The notes under the pieces are model-generated. The model was not told the DNA's origin and did no database searches. It saw only the letters and a list, made by a program, of their open reading frames with translations. A stretch of DNA of 64,000 nt from Nocardia altamirensis NBRC 108246 (GTDB lineage: Bacteria > Actinomycetota > Actinomycetes > Mycobacteriales > Mycobacteriaceae): contig NZ_BDAY01000021.1 of the NCBI RefSeq assembly GCF_001612685.1, positions 92,966 through 156,965 of the forward strand, in the 5' to 3' direction. How positions within the stretch are numbered: position 1 is the stretch's first letter; each line of letters begins with the position of its first letter. A program made the position numbers and the translations under genes. Positions 18,340-26,987 of this stretch are shown in pieces.

Positions 18340-19440
18340 ATGCTGAGCGTGTTTTCTTCACCGGGTCATTACGTGCAGGGGCGGAACGCGACCGAGCAGC
18401 TCGGGGCGGAGATGAAGCGGCTCGGGCTCGACGGTCCGGTGCAGATCGTTGCGGGCGGTAGCGCGCAACGCTTGCTGGGCGAGGTCTGGGAGCGGTCGCT
18501 CACCGACGCGAAAATCGCCTATTCCGTGCATAGTTCGGGTGGCGAGTGCACCAGGGCGGAGATTGCCGCCATCATCGCGGCGGTGCAGGACAGCGGGTGC
18601 ACGGCCGTGCTCGGCGCGGGCGGCGGCAAGGTCCTCGACGCGGCCCGCGCGGTCGCCGACGACCTCGATCTCCCGATGATCAGCTGCCCGACCACCGCAT
18701 CCAGCGACGCGCCGTGCAGCGCGCTTTCCGTGATCTACACCGCCGCAGGCGAAGTAGACGCCTATCAACTGGTCCGGCGCAATCCGGCCCTGGTCCTCGT
18801 CGACACCTCCGCGATCGTCCAGGCCCCACCCCGACTGCTCGCCGCCGGTATGGGCGACGCCCTCGCCACCTGGTTCGAGGCCCGCACGTGCACGAAGGCA
18901 CACGTCAGGAACATGCGCGGCGGCGCATCCACCCGCAGCGCCACCGCGCTGGCCGAGCTCTGCTACCACACCCTCCTGGCCGACGGCCCGCAAGCGCTGG
19001 CCGCGGTCCGCGAGCGCGCCGTCACCCCCGCCCTGGAACGCATCGTCGAAGCCAACACGTTGCTCTCCGGCCTCGGCTTCGAATCCTCCGGCCTGGCCGC
19101 CGCGCACGCCATCCACAACGGCCTCACCGCCGCACCGCAGACCCACCCGTTCCTGCACGGCGAAAAGGTCGCCTTCGGCGTCCTGACCCAATTGGTGCTC
19201 GAAGGCGCCCCTGCGGCCGAGATCAACACGGTGCTCGACTTCTGCACCGAGGTCGGCCTCCCGACCACCCTCGCCGCCCTCGGCCTCCCCGATCCCGCCC
19301 ACACCACCCTCGCCGCCATCGCAACCCGCGCCACCGCGCCCGGCGAAACCATCCACAACGAACCCTTCGAGGTGGACGCCGACATCACCCTCGACGCCCT
19401 CCGCGCCGCCGACGCCCTTGGCCGCCGCCACTCCTCCTGA
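18340..19440 (+). CDS. gldA: Glycerol dehydrogenase (GldA-type, NAD- and metal-dependent)
   Basis: 366 residues from the ATG at 18340, preceded by GGGAGG six bases away; the frame is open earlier but without family similarity. Fold markers of the iron-containing alcohol dehydrogenase class are [17 protein letters not shown] (NAD binding, ~84-100), [16 protein letters not shown] (~114-129), [13 protein letters not shown] with the first metal ligand, [10 protein letters not shown] and [12 protein letters not shown] with metal-binding histidines. The expected reaction is glycerol to dihydroxyacetone. It stands alone between mazG and a phosphodiesterase gene. Glycerol-1-phosphate dehydrogenase is a less likely alternative. 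Confidence 0.9.
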   Translation: MLSVFSSPGHYVQGRNATEQLGAEMKRLGLDGPVQIVAGGSAQRLLGEVWERSLTDAKIAYSVHSSGGECTRAEIAAIIAAVQDSGCTAVLGAGGGKVLDAARAVADDLDLPMISCPTTASSDAPCSALSVIYTAAGEVDAYQLVRRNPALVLVDTSAIVQAPPRLLAAGMGDALATWFEARTCTKAHVRNMRGGASTRSATALAELCYHTLLADGPQALAAVRERAVTPALERIVEANTLLSGLGFESSGLAAAHAIHNGLTAAPQTHPFLHGEKVAFGVLTQLVLEGAPAAEINTVLDFCTEVGLPTTLAALGLPDPAHTTLAAIATRATAPGETIHNEPFEVDADITLDALRAADALGRRHSS

Positions 19441-19503
19441 TCCTGCACTCCCGCCACGAATCCGCACTGTTTCCGGGGATTCGCCCCCTTCCGGGCGCCC
19501 ACA

Positions 19504-19560
19504 GCGGGTGCGGATCCCGAGAACGGGTGCGGATTCCGAGAGCTGGTGCGGACCGCGATA
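19504..19560 (+). repeat. Three 19-bp tandem repeats downstream of gldA
   Basis: GCGGGTGCGGATCCCGAGA, ACGGGTGCGGATTCCGAGA and a weaker third copy GCTGGTGCGGACCGCGATA follow one another in steps of 19 bases. An inverted AATCCGCAC lies about 45 bases upstream, so the array could also form hairpins. It sits in the 274-bp gap between gldA and cpdA. Confidence 0.65.
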
Positions 19561-19714
19561 CTCGCACACGTGTCCCGCATCGACACGGAAACCTCACCTT
19601 CTCGCAAGCATGTTGTCACCGTCTGACGGGAAACCTGTCGGTAGGCCTTCGCTATCCTGGCGGTGGAACCCGAAGCCAATGGCGGGCAAACCGCCGGGGA
19701 GGACGTTCGGTCCG

Positions 19715-20668
19715 GTGCACATCAGCAGAGTCGCGGAGTACCCGCGACCGGATCATGTGTTGTTCCACTTCAGTGACACACATCTAATCGCCGGCGACGG
19801 CGATTTATATGGCGACGTCGATGCCGACCAGCGATTATGTCAGCTGCTCGAGCAGGCTGCGGCCAGCCGGATCACGCCGACGGCGATCGTGTTCACCGGC
19901 GACCTCACCGACAAGGGTGAGCCCGGCGCATACGACAAGCTCAAGAAGCTGATCGAGCCGTTCGCGAGAAGTTTGCCAGCGCCCATTGTGTGGGTCGCCG
20001 GAAACCACGACGACCGCGGCATCCTGCGCCGCAGGCTGCTCGGCGAGCGCTCCTCGACCGCCCCGCTGGACCGGGTACACCTGATCGACGGGCTGCGCAT
20101 CATCGCCCTCGACACCTCGGTGCCCGGCCACCACTACGGCGAGATCTCCGACGAGCAGCTCGCGTGGCTGCGCTCGGTGCTCGCCGAACCCGCCCCGTTC
20201 GGCACCATCCTCGCCATGCACCACCCGCCGGTGCCGTGCGTGCTCGACCTTGCCGTCACGGTCGAACTGCGGGACCAGCGCAGGCTCGCCGACGTGCTCG
20301 ACGGCAGCGACGTCCGCGCCATCCTGGCAGGCCATCTGCACTTCTCGACCAGCGCGACCTTCGCAGGCATCCCGGTCTCGGTGGCCTCGGCGACCTGCTA
20401 CAGCCAGGACCTCGGCGTCGAACAAGGCGGCTTGCGCGGCCGCGACGGCGCCCAAGCCTTCAACTACGTGCACATCTACCCGGACACCGTGGTGCATTCG
20501 GTGGTCCCGATCGACCGAGGCCCGACCGTCGGCTCGCCGTCGACCGCCGAGCAGGCGCGCCGGACGCTGGCGGAGGAGGGGATCGTGATCCCGCCCGCCG
20601 CCCGCATCCCGCATGTCATGCAGCGCCGGGCGACGACTCCGGAATCGGATGACGAGGCGGTGCGCTGA
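19715..20668 (+). CDS. cpdA: Cyclic-nucleotide phosphodiesterase, Rv0805-like (class III metallophosphoesterase)
   Basis: 317 residues from the GTG at 19715 (GGGGAGGACG upstream). All metal-binding blocks of the calcineurin-like fold are visible: FSDTHLI (~20), FTGDLTDKG (~60), GNHDDRG (~95), AMHHPP (~170) and GHLHFS (~205). The text [19 protein letters not shown], then [10 protein letters not shown], closely follows the M. tuberculosis cAMP/2',3'-cNMP phosphodiesterase Rv0805. The adjoining convergent Stealth gene repeats the Rv0805-Rv0806c pairing. The C-terminal ~40 residues are proline-rich, and the stop lies 53 bases inside the end of that convergent gene. Confidence 0.92.
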   Translation: MHISRVAEYPRPDHVLFHFSDTHLIAGDGDLYGDVDADQRLCQLLEQAAASRITPTAIVFTGDLTDKGEPGAYDKLKKLIEPFARSLPAPIVWVAGNHDDRGILRRRLLGERSSTAPLDRVHLIDGLRIIALDTSVPGHHYGEISDEQLAWLRSVLAEPAPFGTILAMHHPPVPCVLDLAVTVELRDQRRLADVLDGSDVRAILAGHLHFSTSATFAGIPVSVASATCYSQDLGVEQGGLRGRDGAQAFNYVHIYPDTVVHSVVPIDRGPTVGSPSTAEQARRTLAEEGIVIPPAARIPHVMQRRATTPESDDEAVR

Positions 20669-22079
20669 GCTGCTCCCACGGAGCCGGATCGGGGAAGTAG
20701 TTCGACAGGAACTCCGACACCGCCCGGACGCGCTCGGCCTCGGAGATCTCCGGGAAACTCCCGTCGTTCAGGCAGAAGAAGTGGAACTTGCGCCGCCGCG
20801 CGATCCCGTCGAGCAGCGCGAGCCCCTTACGGCTCGTCGTGTCGACATAGCGCATCTTCGCCTTCTCCTGCGGCACCGCGCGCCCGGTGAGCAGCGCGTA
20901 GTAGTGATAGAGCGAGTTGGTCACCGAGATATCGGTGGCGGCCCGGAACCTGCTGGTCCGTGTCCGTGCGAAATCGGCGGCGAACTCCTCCTCCATCTCC
21001 AGTAAGACGCTGCGGCGCAACGGGACCGGCGTGTGTTCGAGATGCCTGGTGATGAGGTGCCCGAACCGCTCGGCCAGCAGTTCCCGATTCACCCGCGCGG
21101 CGTTCTCGAAGCCGCTGCGGCGCTCGTTGTTCCGGCCTGGCCCGATCCTGGTGTCCGCCTCGATGAACCGGCTCACCCCGCCCGCGGTGAAGAACATCGA
21201 CGGACGCACCGGCCTGGCGAAGAACATGTCGTCGTTGGAGTACAGGAAGTGCTCGCTGAGCCCTTCGATGTGCTGCAACTGGCATTCCACCGCATGGGAA
21301 TTGAACGTCGGCAGCCCGCTGGTGTCCGAAAAGTGTTCCAGCGCACGGACGATCGTCACCTTGGGATGGTCGGCGAGCCAGTCCGGCGTCGCGGAGTCGG
21401 TGGCGATGAAGATCCGCCGGATCCACGGCGCGTTCTTGTACACCGACCGCAGTGCGTATTTGAGCTCGTCGATCTGCCGGATCCTGGCGTCGGCGTCGTC
21501 ACCCTCGCCGACGACGACCTGCGCGAGCATGCCTGCGCGCCGGGCCCGGAACTCCGGGTCCGAGCCGTCCACCCAGGAGAACACCAGGTCGATGTCGAAG
21601 TTCACGTCGGTGGCCTGGGCCGCGAACATGTCGACCAGGGTCGGCCACGCGCGATCGAACAGCAGCACCTGGGTCTGTTCGACATCCGCGAGGTCGAACA
21701 TGGTGCGGGTCAACGCGTTCGGGCGCGGGCATTCGACCGTGTCGCCGTGGTACTGCCACAGTTCCAGATCGACGTGGTGGGCCGGATCGTTGTCGCGTCC
21801 GAGCCGGAAAACGTTGTGCTGCACCTCATCGCACGCGAATCCGGCGGCCACCGCGGCCGCCGTCACCCGGCGCACCATCTGCTGATGCGCCGCGTCGGCG
21901 GCGAGCACCAGTCGCTGCCCGCGATCGCGGACCAGCAGGAACGGCACCTCCGCCGCCGCCAGTTCGGAGCGCAGATAGCCGAGATCCGCGCTCATCGCGG
22001 CCGATACCGCCAGATTTCCCGCCACCGGGCGGGTCACCATGTCTACTGCCCCCGGGTTCAGAGCTCCCATGTCCATCAT
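20616..22079 (-). CDS. Stealth-family sugar-phosphate transferase (CpsY-like)
   Basis: 487 residues; ATG with GGTGGAG eight bases upstream. The Stealth regions are in order: CR1 [15 protein letters not shown] (~168), CR2 [20 protein letters not shown] (~204) with FIATD, CR3 around [29 protein letters not shown] (in shorter pieces, ~270-300) and a C-terminal CR4. The family transfers hexose-1-phosphate units from nucleotide sugars to build phosphoglycan capsules, or GlcNAc-1-phosphate in animals. The first ~160 residues are an extra module ([18 protein letters not shown]...) also seen in mycobacterial CpsY-type proteins. Conserved pairing with cpdA suggests a shared locus rather than a pathway link. 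Confidence 0.9.
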   Translation of the reverse strand: MMDMGALNPGAVDMVTRPVAGNLAVSAAMSADLGYLRSELAAAEVPFLLVRDRGQRLVLAADAAHQQMVRRVTAAAVAAGFACDEVQHNVFRLGRDNDPAHHVDLELWQYHGDTVECPRPNALTRTMFDLADVEQTQVLLFDRAWPTLVDMFAAQATDVNFDIDLVFSWVDGSDPEFRARRAGMLAQVVVGEGDDADARIRQIDELKYALRSVYKNAPWIRRIFIATDSATPDWLADHPKVTIVRALEHFSDTSGLPTFNSHAVECQLQHIEGLSEHFLYSNDDMFFARPVRPSMFFTAGGVSRFIEADTRIGPGRNNERRSGFENAARVNRELLAERFGHLITRHLEHTPVPLRRSVLLEMEEEFAADFARTRTSRFRAATDISVTNSLYHYYALLTGRAVPQEKAKMRYVDTTSRKGLALLDGIARRRKFHFFCLNDGSFPEISEAERVRAVSEFLSNYFPDPAPWEQLSAPPRHPIPESSPGAA

Positions 22080-22678
22080 CAGCTGTACTCCACCTTCGTC
22101 CGTGCACCATTGGGTCCCAACTCCTAGGCACCGCGCCGGAGCCGAGCGGTGTCACCGCCGACGTCGTGACGTCGGCAGGCAGACCACCGCGCCCAGCGCG
22201 GTCGGATTCAGAAATGGGGGACGATGCCGTAGCGCAGGAACGAATTGATCGCGCGGTATCCAGACGAGCGGTAAACCATTTCGTTTTCACCTCACTCACG
22301 GCAGAACGCAGACGCGTTGCAGGGAAGTGCTGGATCCGTGCGCGGTGAGACGACCGAGCGTGCGCACGGGAGACAGCACGCTGGGCCGGACAGTCATCGG
22401 CCGGCGGGAAGAAAGATGTCCCAGACAACAATGGGAGCTGTACGAATGATGCATCCACGGTGACATTTCGTCAATCGGGACACTCCGTCTCACCCGCTGC
22501 CGTTCCGCTGCCTCTCGCGCTGTCCTTGCGGCGCGGTGTCGGCGAGTCCTGCTGGGAACAGCCGCAGTTCGTGCCGAGCCAGGTGCTCGGTCCGAGGTCG
22601 GCGGCCGTTCGGTGGGGTGATCGTCATCATGTCCGGCCGTCGAAAACGACGAAGAGTAGCGCACCGCTGCCGCAGTAG
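22080..22678. other. Long intergenic stretch between the Stealth gene and flavodoxin
   Basis: About 600 bases between divergent genes. It contains the Stealth promoter side, a 20-base palindrome at 22157-22176 and, just past its right edge, the iron-box promoter of flavodoxin. Short open frames exist on both strands but none has a ribosome site, family signature or convincing codon bias. I see no further gene. Confidence 0.5.
22157..22176. promoter_or_regulatory. 20-bp palindrome upstream of the Stealth gene
   Basis: GCCGACGTC and GACGTCGGC form perfect 9-base arms around GT. It lies 78 bases before the Stealth ATG. The form suits an operator for a dimeric regulator; the regulator is unknown. 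Confidence 0.4.
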
Positions 22679-22697
22679 TTAGGGTAGCCTCACCAAT
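22679..22697 (+). promoter_or_regulatory. IdeR/DmdR-like iron box in front of flavodoxin
   Basis: TTAGGGTAGCCTCACCAAT matches 15 of 19 positions of the IdeR/DmdR consensus TWAGGTWAGSCTWACCTWA. It ends 33 bases before the flavodoxin GTG and contains TAGGGT/TAGCCT, possible -10 hexamers. Binding under iron-replete conditions would block transcription. Confidence 0.6.
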
Positions 22698-22730
22698 GTT
22701 GACCGCTTGGAAGGAAGGGAGCGTACCGCT

Positions 22731-23183
22731 GTGCGCGTCGTCATTCTGTTCGGATCCGAGTTGGGCACGGCCGAGACCGTCGCAGACAGCATCGCCGACG
22801 TGCTCGCGTCGCACGACGTGTCGGTCTACGACATGGCCGAATTCGCCGTCGAAGATCTCGATGTGCGCGACGTCCTCCTCATCGTGTGCTCCACCTACGG
22901 CGACGGCGAACTGCCGACCGGTGCCGAGCCCTTCTTCGACGCACTCGATGCCGCAGCGCCAGATCTGACCGGTCTGCATTTCGCAGTCTTCGGTCTCGGC
23001 GACAGCATCTACGGAGACACCTTCAATCGGGGCGGCGAGATCGCCGCGGAGAAGCTCGCGGAGCGGGGCGCAACCCAGTTCGGCGTGCACGCGCGGCACG
23101 ACGCGTCGACGGAAATTCGGCCGAAAGACATGGCGCGCGAATGGGCGTCGGAGTTGCGTATGCCTACCCTCACCTCGGCCTGA
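22731..23183 (+). CDS. Flavodoxin-like protein
   Basis: 150 residues from the GTG at 22731 (GGAAGGGAG nine bases upstream): VRVVILFGSELGTAETVADSIADVL. The first loop GSELGTAET binds FMN phosphate (usually TxTGxT in flavodoxins); CSTYGDGELPTGAEPFFDAL (~50-69) and FGLGDSIYGDTFNRGG (~82-97) are the other two FMN-contact loops. The small size means a free electron carrier rather than a reductase domain. The iron box upstream suggests it replaces ferredoxin when iron is scarce, a well-known role for flavodoxins. It is not part of the metallophore operons but shares their apparent regulation. Confidence 0.88.
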   Translation: MRVVILFGSELGTAETVADSIADVLASHDVSVYDMAEFAVEDLDVRDVLLIVCSTYGDGELPTGAEPFFDALDAAAPDLTGLHFAVFGLGDSIYGDTFNRGGEIAAEKLAERGATQFGVHARHDASTEIRPKDMAREWASELRMPTLTSA

Positions 23184-23305
23184 TAGTTCCGCTGAGAGCA
23201 GTTTGCAGTTGGGGGACAGCGCCAGCGGACAAGTGGCCCAGCACTTTAGACTGGAGTCGAGCGCGGCACAGCCCGCCGTGCGCGACGATCCATGAGGTGA
23301 CGAAG

Positions 23306-23797
23306 ATGGCCCCCGGAGCAAGCCCCGCGCAACGTCAAGACCACTCGACAGATCATGCCGATCACCCCGAGTTGGACGTGTTGCCGGAATGGCCGCTGGA
23401 GACGATCGCTGTGTTGGTCACGACCGATCCGGCCCCGCACGCCATCCCGGTGTCCTGGCCGGTGCGCGCGGGCGATCGACGCATTCTGCTCAGTCTCAAG
23501 TTCGATCGCGGGTCGCTGGCCAGGCTGCGGGCGCGGCCACAGGTGGCGTTGCTCATTCTGGGTGGCGGCAATGTCGCGCTGTGCGCGCGTGGCGTCGCGC
23601 GGGTTGTCGCCGAGGAGATGCCCGGCGCCGCCGACTATGTCGCGGTGCGCATCGATGTCGAGGCGATCGACGACCACCGCCAGTCCGCGTTCGCGGTGGA
23701 CAAGGGTATCCAGCGCACCGTGCTCGACGCGAGCGAACTCCATGCGCTCGAGGGCAGGGTGACTACGCTGCGGGTGTGGGCCGAGAACCAGAATTGA
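23306..23797 (+). CDS. PPOX-class (split-barrel flavin-binding) family protein
   Basis: About 163 residues from the ATG at 23306 (GAGG nine bases upstream; a GTG at 23297 is an alternative). The core LETIAVLVTTDPAPHAIPVSW, RRILLSLKFDRGSLARLRARPQVALLILGG and GVARVV is the split barrel of pyridoxamine-phosphate-oxidase-like proteins, which in actinobacteria bind FMN, F420 or heme. The substrate cannot be read from sequence. It lies 122 bases after flavodoxin on the same strand and may be read from the same promoter. Confidence 0.8.
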   Translation: MAPGASPAQRQDHSTDHADHPELDVLPEWPLETIAVLVTTDPAPHAIPVSWPVRAGDRRILLSLKFDRGSLARLRARPQVALLILGGGNVALCARGVARVVAEEMPGAADYVAVRIDVEAIDDHRQSAFAVDKGIQRTVLDASELHALEGRVTTLRVWAENQN

Positions 23798-23881
23798 ACC
23801 GGCAGAACGGTTCTGCGGATCCGCGACGATAATCGGAATCGAAGGCGGCGCGAACGGGCCGCGTGAAAGGGTGTGCGAGCC

Positions 23882-24457
23882 ATGAGCGTCACATTGGCCA
23901 AAGGCGGAAATGTTTCGCTGTCGAAGCAGGCAGCCAACCTCAGTAAGGTGGCGGTCGGTCTCGGCTGGGACGTGCGCACCACCACGGGTGCCGACTACGA
24001 TCTCGACGCGAGTGCGTTGGCCACCGGTCCGAATCTGAAGGTGTTGTCGGACCAGCATTTCATCTTCTACAACAACCTGCGTTCGCCCGAGGGCTCGATC
24101 GAGCACACCGGCGACAACCTGACCGGCGCAGGCGAGGGCGACGACGAAGTGATCAACGTCGACCTGATCGCCACCCCGCCCACCATCACCAACATCTTCT
24201 TCCCGGTGTCCATCCACGACGCCGACGCCCGCAGCCAGTCGTTCGGGCAGATCCGCAACGCGTTCATCCGCGTCGTCGACGCGGCCACCGGAGTGGAGCT
24301 GGCCCGCTACGACCTGACCGAAGACGCCTCCACCGAGACCGCGATGGTCTTCGGTGAGCTCTACCGGCACAACAACGAATGGAAGTTCCGCGCGATCGGC
24401 CAGGGCTATGCCTCCGGCCTCGCCGGCATCGCCCGCGACTACGGCGTCAATATCTGA
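23882..24457 (+). CDS. TerD-family protein
   Basis: 191 residues, ATG at 23882 (the frame allows three more codons). MSVTLAKGGNVSLSKQAANL, VGLGWDVR...DYDLDASA, GDNLTGAGEGDDE and the final FRAIGQGY-ASGLAGIARDYGV are the TerD signature; the Asp-rich loops bind calcium in studied members. Members take part in tellurite, phage or other stress responses, and TerD-type genes are common as singletons in actinobacteria. No other ter genes are nearby. Transcription ends at a strong hairpin shared with the convergent MATE gene. Confidence 0.93.
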   Translation: MSVTLAKGGNVSLSKQAANLSKVAVGLGWDVRTTTGADYDLDASALATGPNLKVLSDQHFIFYNNLRSPEGSIEHTGDNLTGAGEGDDEVINVDLIATPPTITNIFFPVSIHDADARSQSFGQIRNAFIRVVDAATGVELARYDLTEDASTETAMVFGELYRHNNEWKFRAIGQGYASGLAGIARDYGVNI

Positions 24458-24470
24458 GCTGTTGCCCCAC

Positions 24471-24504
24471 GAGCCTTGTGCGCACCGTGGTGCGCACAAG
24501 GCTC
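24471..24504. terminator. Bidirectional terminator between terD and the MATE gene
   Basis: GAGCCTTGTGCGCACC (24471-24486) and GGTGCGCACAAGGCTC (24489-24504) are perfect 16-base inverted arms around GT, forming a very stable hairpin between two converging genes. Confidence 0.85.
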
Positions 24505-24506
24505 GA

Positions 24507-25919
24507 TCAGCTTGGGCTGCTCAACGATTCCGGTGCTTCGGGGATGAGCTGCGGCCGGTCGCGCTCCCTGGCGTCCAGCAGCGCGAAGTAGCGACGGAGC
24601 ATAAGGGTGGCGGTGGTAGCCAAGCCTGCGGTCAGGCCCCACCAGACACCTGCGGCGCCGAGCCCGATAGGGAAGGCGAGCAGCAGGGCGACGGGAAGGC
24701 CGACGCCCCAATATCCGATGAGGGACAGGCGGAAGCCTGCGTTGGTTTCCTTGAGCCCGCGCAGCAATCCGGTGCCGATGTTCTGTGCGGCGTCGAAGAA
24801 CTGCAGCACGATGCCGACGAACAACAGGGTGTGCGCGATCTGAATGGTGCTGGTGTCCTCCGAATTCAGGAAGGGCCGCAGCACGAGATCCGGCGCGATC
24901 AGGTAGACCGCGCCGGTGAGCGCGGCGACCACGGCGACATGGCGCAGCGCGAGCCACGCCAGCGCCCGCGCGTGCGAGTACTCGTCGCGCGTGACGGCGT
25001 GGCTCACCAGGATCGACGCACCGTGCGACAACCCGATCGCGACCTGGAAGACGATGTAGATGATCTGATAGACCACGTTGTGCGCCGCCAGCGCCGCCGG
25101 GCCGATGCTGCCCATGACGAGGGCGAGCACCGAGAACATGCCCGCCTCCGAGCCGTAGGTGAGGGCGATCGGCCCGCCGAGGCGCAGCTCGGCGAGCACC
25201 GTCGATTTCCGCACCGGCCACGGTCGAAGGGGTAGCGTCGCACCGAGTTTCGCGTCGCGGCGCACCATCGCCAAGAACACCCCGAAGGTGATCAGGAAGA
25301 CCAGCGAGGTCGCGACGCCGATGCCGGTGAGGCCGAGCGCGGGCAGGCCTGCCCGTCCGTGGATGAATCCGAGCGCGAGCACGAGGTTCAGCACCACCGA
25401 CCCGAGGGTGACCCACAGCAGGGCCTGGGGCCGCTGCATGCCGACGGTGTACTGGCGCAATACCTGGAACCACAAGCACGGCAACAAGCCTGGCGCGAGC
25501 GCCATCATCAGCGGTCGCGCATCGGCAAGCACCCCGGCATCCTGCCCGAGCCACTGCAACGACCAGCCGAGTCCGATAAGCACTGCGCCGCCGAGGATTC
25601 CGGCCACGGTCGCGATCAGGAAGCTCGACCGGAGCACGTCCTTGATCTCGCGATCCGGCGACTCGCCGCGCTTGCCCGCCGAACTCACCGCGGTGGCAAT
25701 CTGATTGCCGCTCGCGGTGATCAGCCCGACACACATGGTGCGGATCTGGTTGAACAGCGCGATCGCGAGTCCGCCCGCGGCTACCTGCTGCACGCCGAGC
25801 GTGCCCATCAGCACGATGTTGGTGGTGGACACCGCGATCTGCGCCAGCTGGGTCATCGCAATCGGGGTGGCGAGTGCGGTGAGCCGACGGCCGTCGGCCC
25901 GGTAGTCCGATAGGTTCAC
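24507..25919 (-). CDS. MATE-family efflux transporter, last gene of the Dap operon
   Basis: 470 residues, GTG start overlapping the sbnA-like stop in a GTGA junction, so translation is coupled. The protein shows about twelve hydrophobic segments in two related halves; the first begins LTALATPIAMTQLAQIAVSTTN and the second ELRLGGPIALTYGSEAGMFS, the usual MATE pattern. These are Na+- or H+-driven exporters of drugs and metabolites. Position in the operon makes it the likely exporter of the product made by the four upstream enzymes, a role MFS protein SbnD has in staphyloferrin B export. Confidence 0.9.
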   Translation of the reverse strand: MNLSDYRADGRRLTALATPIAMTQLAQIAVSTTNIVLMGTLGVQQVAAGGLAIALFNQIRTMCVGLITASGNQIATAVSSAGKRGESPDREIKDVLRSSFLIATVAGILGGAVLIGLGWSLQWLGQDAGVLADARPLMMALAPGLLPCLWFQVLRQYTVGMQRPQALLWVTLGSVVLNLVLALGFIHGRAGLPALGLTGIGVATSLVFLITFGVFLAMVRRDAKLGATLPLRPWPVRKSTVLAELRLGGPIALTYGSEAGMFSVLALVMGSIGPAALAAHNVVYQIIYIVFQVAIGLSHGASILVSHAVTRDEYSHARALAWLALRHVAVVAALTGAVYLIAPDLVLRPFLNSEDTSTIQIAHTLLFVGIVLQFFDAAQNIGTGLLRGLKETNAGFRLSLIGYWGVGLPVALLLAFPIGLGAAGVWWGLTAGLATTATLMLRRYFALLDARERDRPQLIPEAPESLSSPS

Positions 25920-26950
25920 CGGGCCTCCGCGAGCTCACTGCGGCGGCCTGCGGGCACATAGCGGTGCAGCATTGCCCGCACGTCGTCTTCGGCGGCGGGA
26001 TCGAGCAGGTCGCGCTCGCGCATCCAGTCGTCGTCGAAGACCGTGTCCAGGTACTTTTCGCCGCCGTCGCAGACGATGGTGACAATGGTCGAGCCTGCCG
26101 GGAATTCCTCGAGCCTGCTGAGGGCGGCGTGCACCGAGCCGCCCGCCGACCCGCCGATCATCAGGCCGAGCTCCTTCGCGACCGCGCGGGCGGTCGCGAA
26201 GGCCGCCACATCCGAGACCTTGACACCCTCGTCGAGCAGCGAATAGTCCACGGCGGTGCCGATGGTCGCGCCGGGCGGGGTTCCGGTGCCGGACTGCCAG
26301 TACGGGCCGCCCTCGCCGCCGAAGGCGATCGAGCCGACCGGCTCGACACCGATCACGTAGGCCGGGCAGCCGAGCTGGCGCAGCCGGGTCGCGGTGCCGA
26401 ACAGCGAACCGCCGGTGCCGACCGAGGACAGCAGGATGTCGACCCGCTCCACGTCTTCCAGCAATTCTTCGGCGACCGCATAGTAGCCGACCGCGTTCGT
26501 GTCGTTGTTGTGCTGCTCGGTGAAATACGCGTCCGGCCGCGCGGCCGCCATCGCCTCGGCCAGGTCCTCCCGTGCCGAGGTGGCGAGGTTGTCGTCGCCG
26601 TCGTCGGCGACGAACACCAATTCCGCACCCATTGCTCGCATCGCGCGCAGCTTGTCCTTACATGCGTGATGATCGACCACTGCGGTAAAGCGATACCCAC
26701 GTTCGGCAGCTACTACCGCGAGACCGAGTCCGGTGTTCCCGGATGTGGACTCGATGATATGCCCGCCACTTGTCAGCAAACCGCGCCGCTCGGCATCGAG
26801 CACCATCTCGCGCGCCATCCTGATCTTCGCCGCCCCGGTCGGATTGAACGGTTCCAGCTTGAGTAGCAGCCGGGTGCCGGTGGTGGTGGCCGCGAGTTCG
26901 AACAGCGGCGTGCGGCCGATCAGATCCGTCACGCGCGTGACGAGCGGCAT
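25916..26950 (-). CDS. SbnA-like PLP synthase (N-(1-amino-1-carboxyethyl)glutamate synthase type)
   Basis: 344 residues, ATG with GAGGAG upstream. It is a fold-type II PLP enzyme: PLP lysine K42 in FNPTGAAKIRMA, substrate loop STSGNTG (68-74), phosphate loop SSVGTGGSLFGT (~180). In CysK the lysine motif is usually GSVKDR, so GAAKIR sets this protein apart. SbnA condenses O-phosphoserine with glutamate to give ACEGA, which SbnB then cleaves oxidatively to L-2,3-diaminopropionate (Dap). A neighbouring SbnB homologue in the same operon supports this reading over plain cysteine synthase. The 37-bp gap to the decarboxylase and the GTGA overlap with the exporter indicate one transcript. Confidence 0.85.
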   Translation of the reverse strand: MPLVTRVTDLIGRTPLFELAATTTGTRLLLKLEPFNPTGAAKIRMAREMVLDAERRGLLTSGGHIIESTSGNTGLGLAVVAAERGYRFTAVVDHHACKDKLRAMRAMGAELVFVADDGDDNLATSAREDLAEAMAAARPDAYFTEQHNNDTNAVGYYAVAEELLEDVERVDILLSSVGTGGSLFGTATRLRQLGCPAYVIGVEPVGSIAFGGEGGPYWQSGTGTPPGATIGTAVDYSLLDEGVKVSDVAAFATARAVAKELGLMIGGSAGGSVHAALSRLEEFPAGSTIVTIVCDGGEKYLDTVFDDDWMRERDLLDPAAEDDVRAMLHRYVPAGRRSELAEAR

Positions 26951-26987
26951 GGATATCTCCTCGTTCGGGTCGGGATGGTGTGTGGGT

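Noticed and set aside
23882..24457. Part of a tellurite-resistance ter operon
   Set aside because: Only one TerD-type gene is present; no TerB, TerC, TerY or related genes are nearby.
25916..26950. Plain cysteine synthase (CysK)
   Set aside because: The lysine motif is GAAKIR rather than GSVKDR, and it is operonic with SbnB- and SbnH-like genes.
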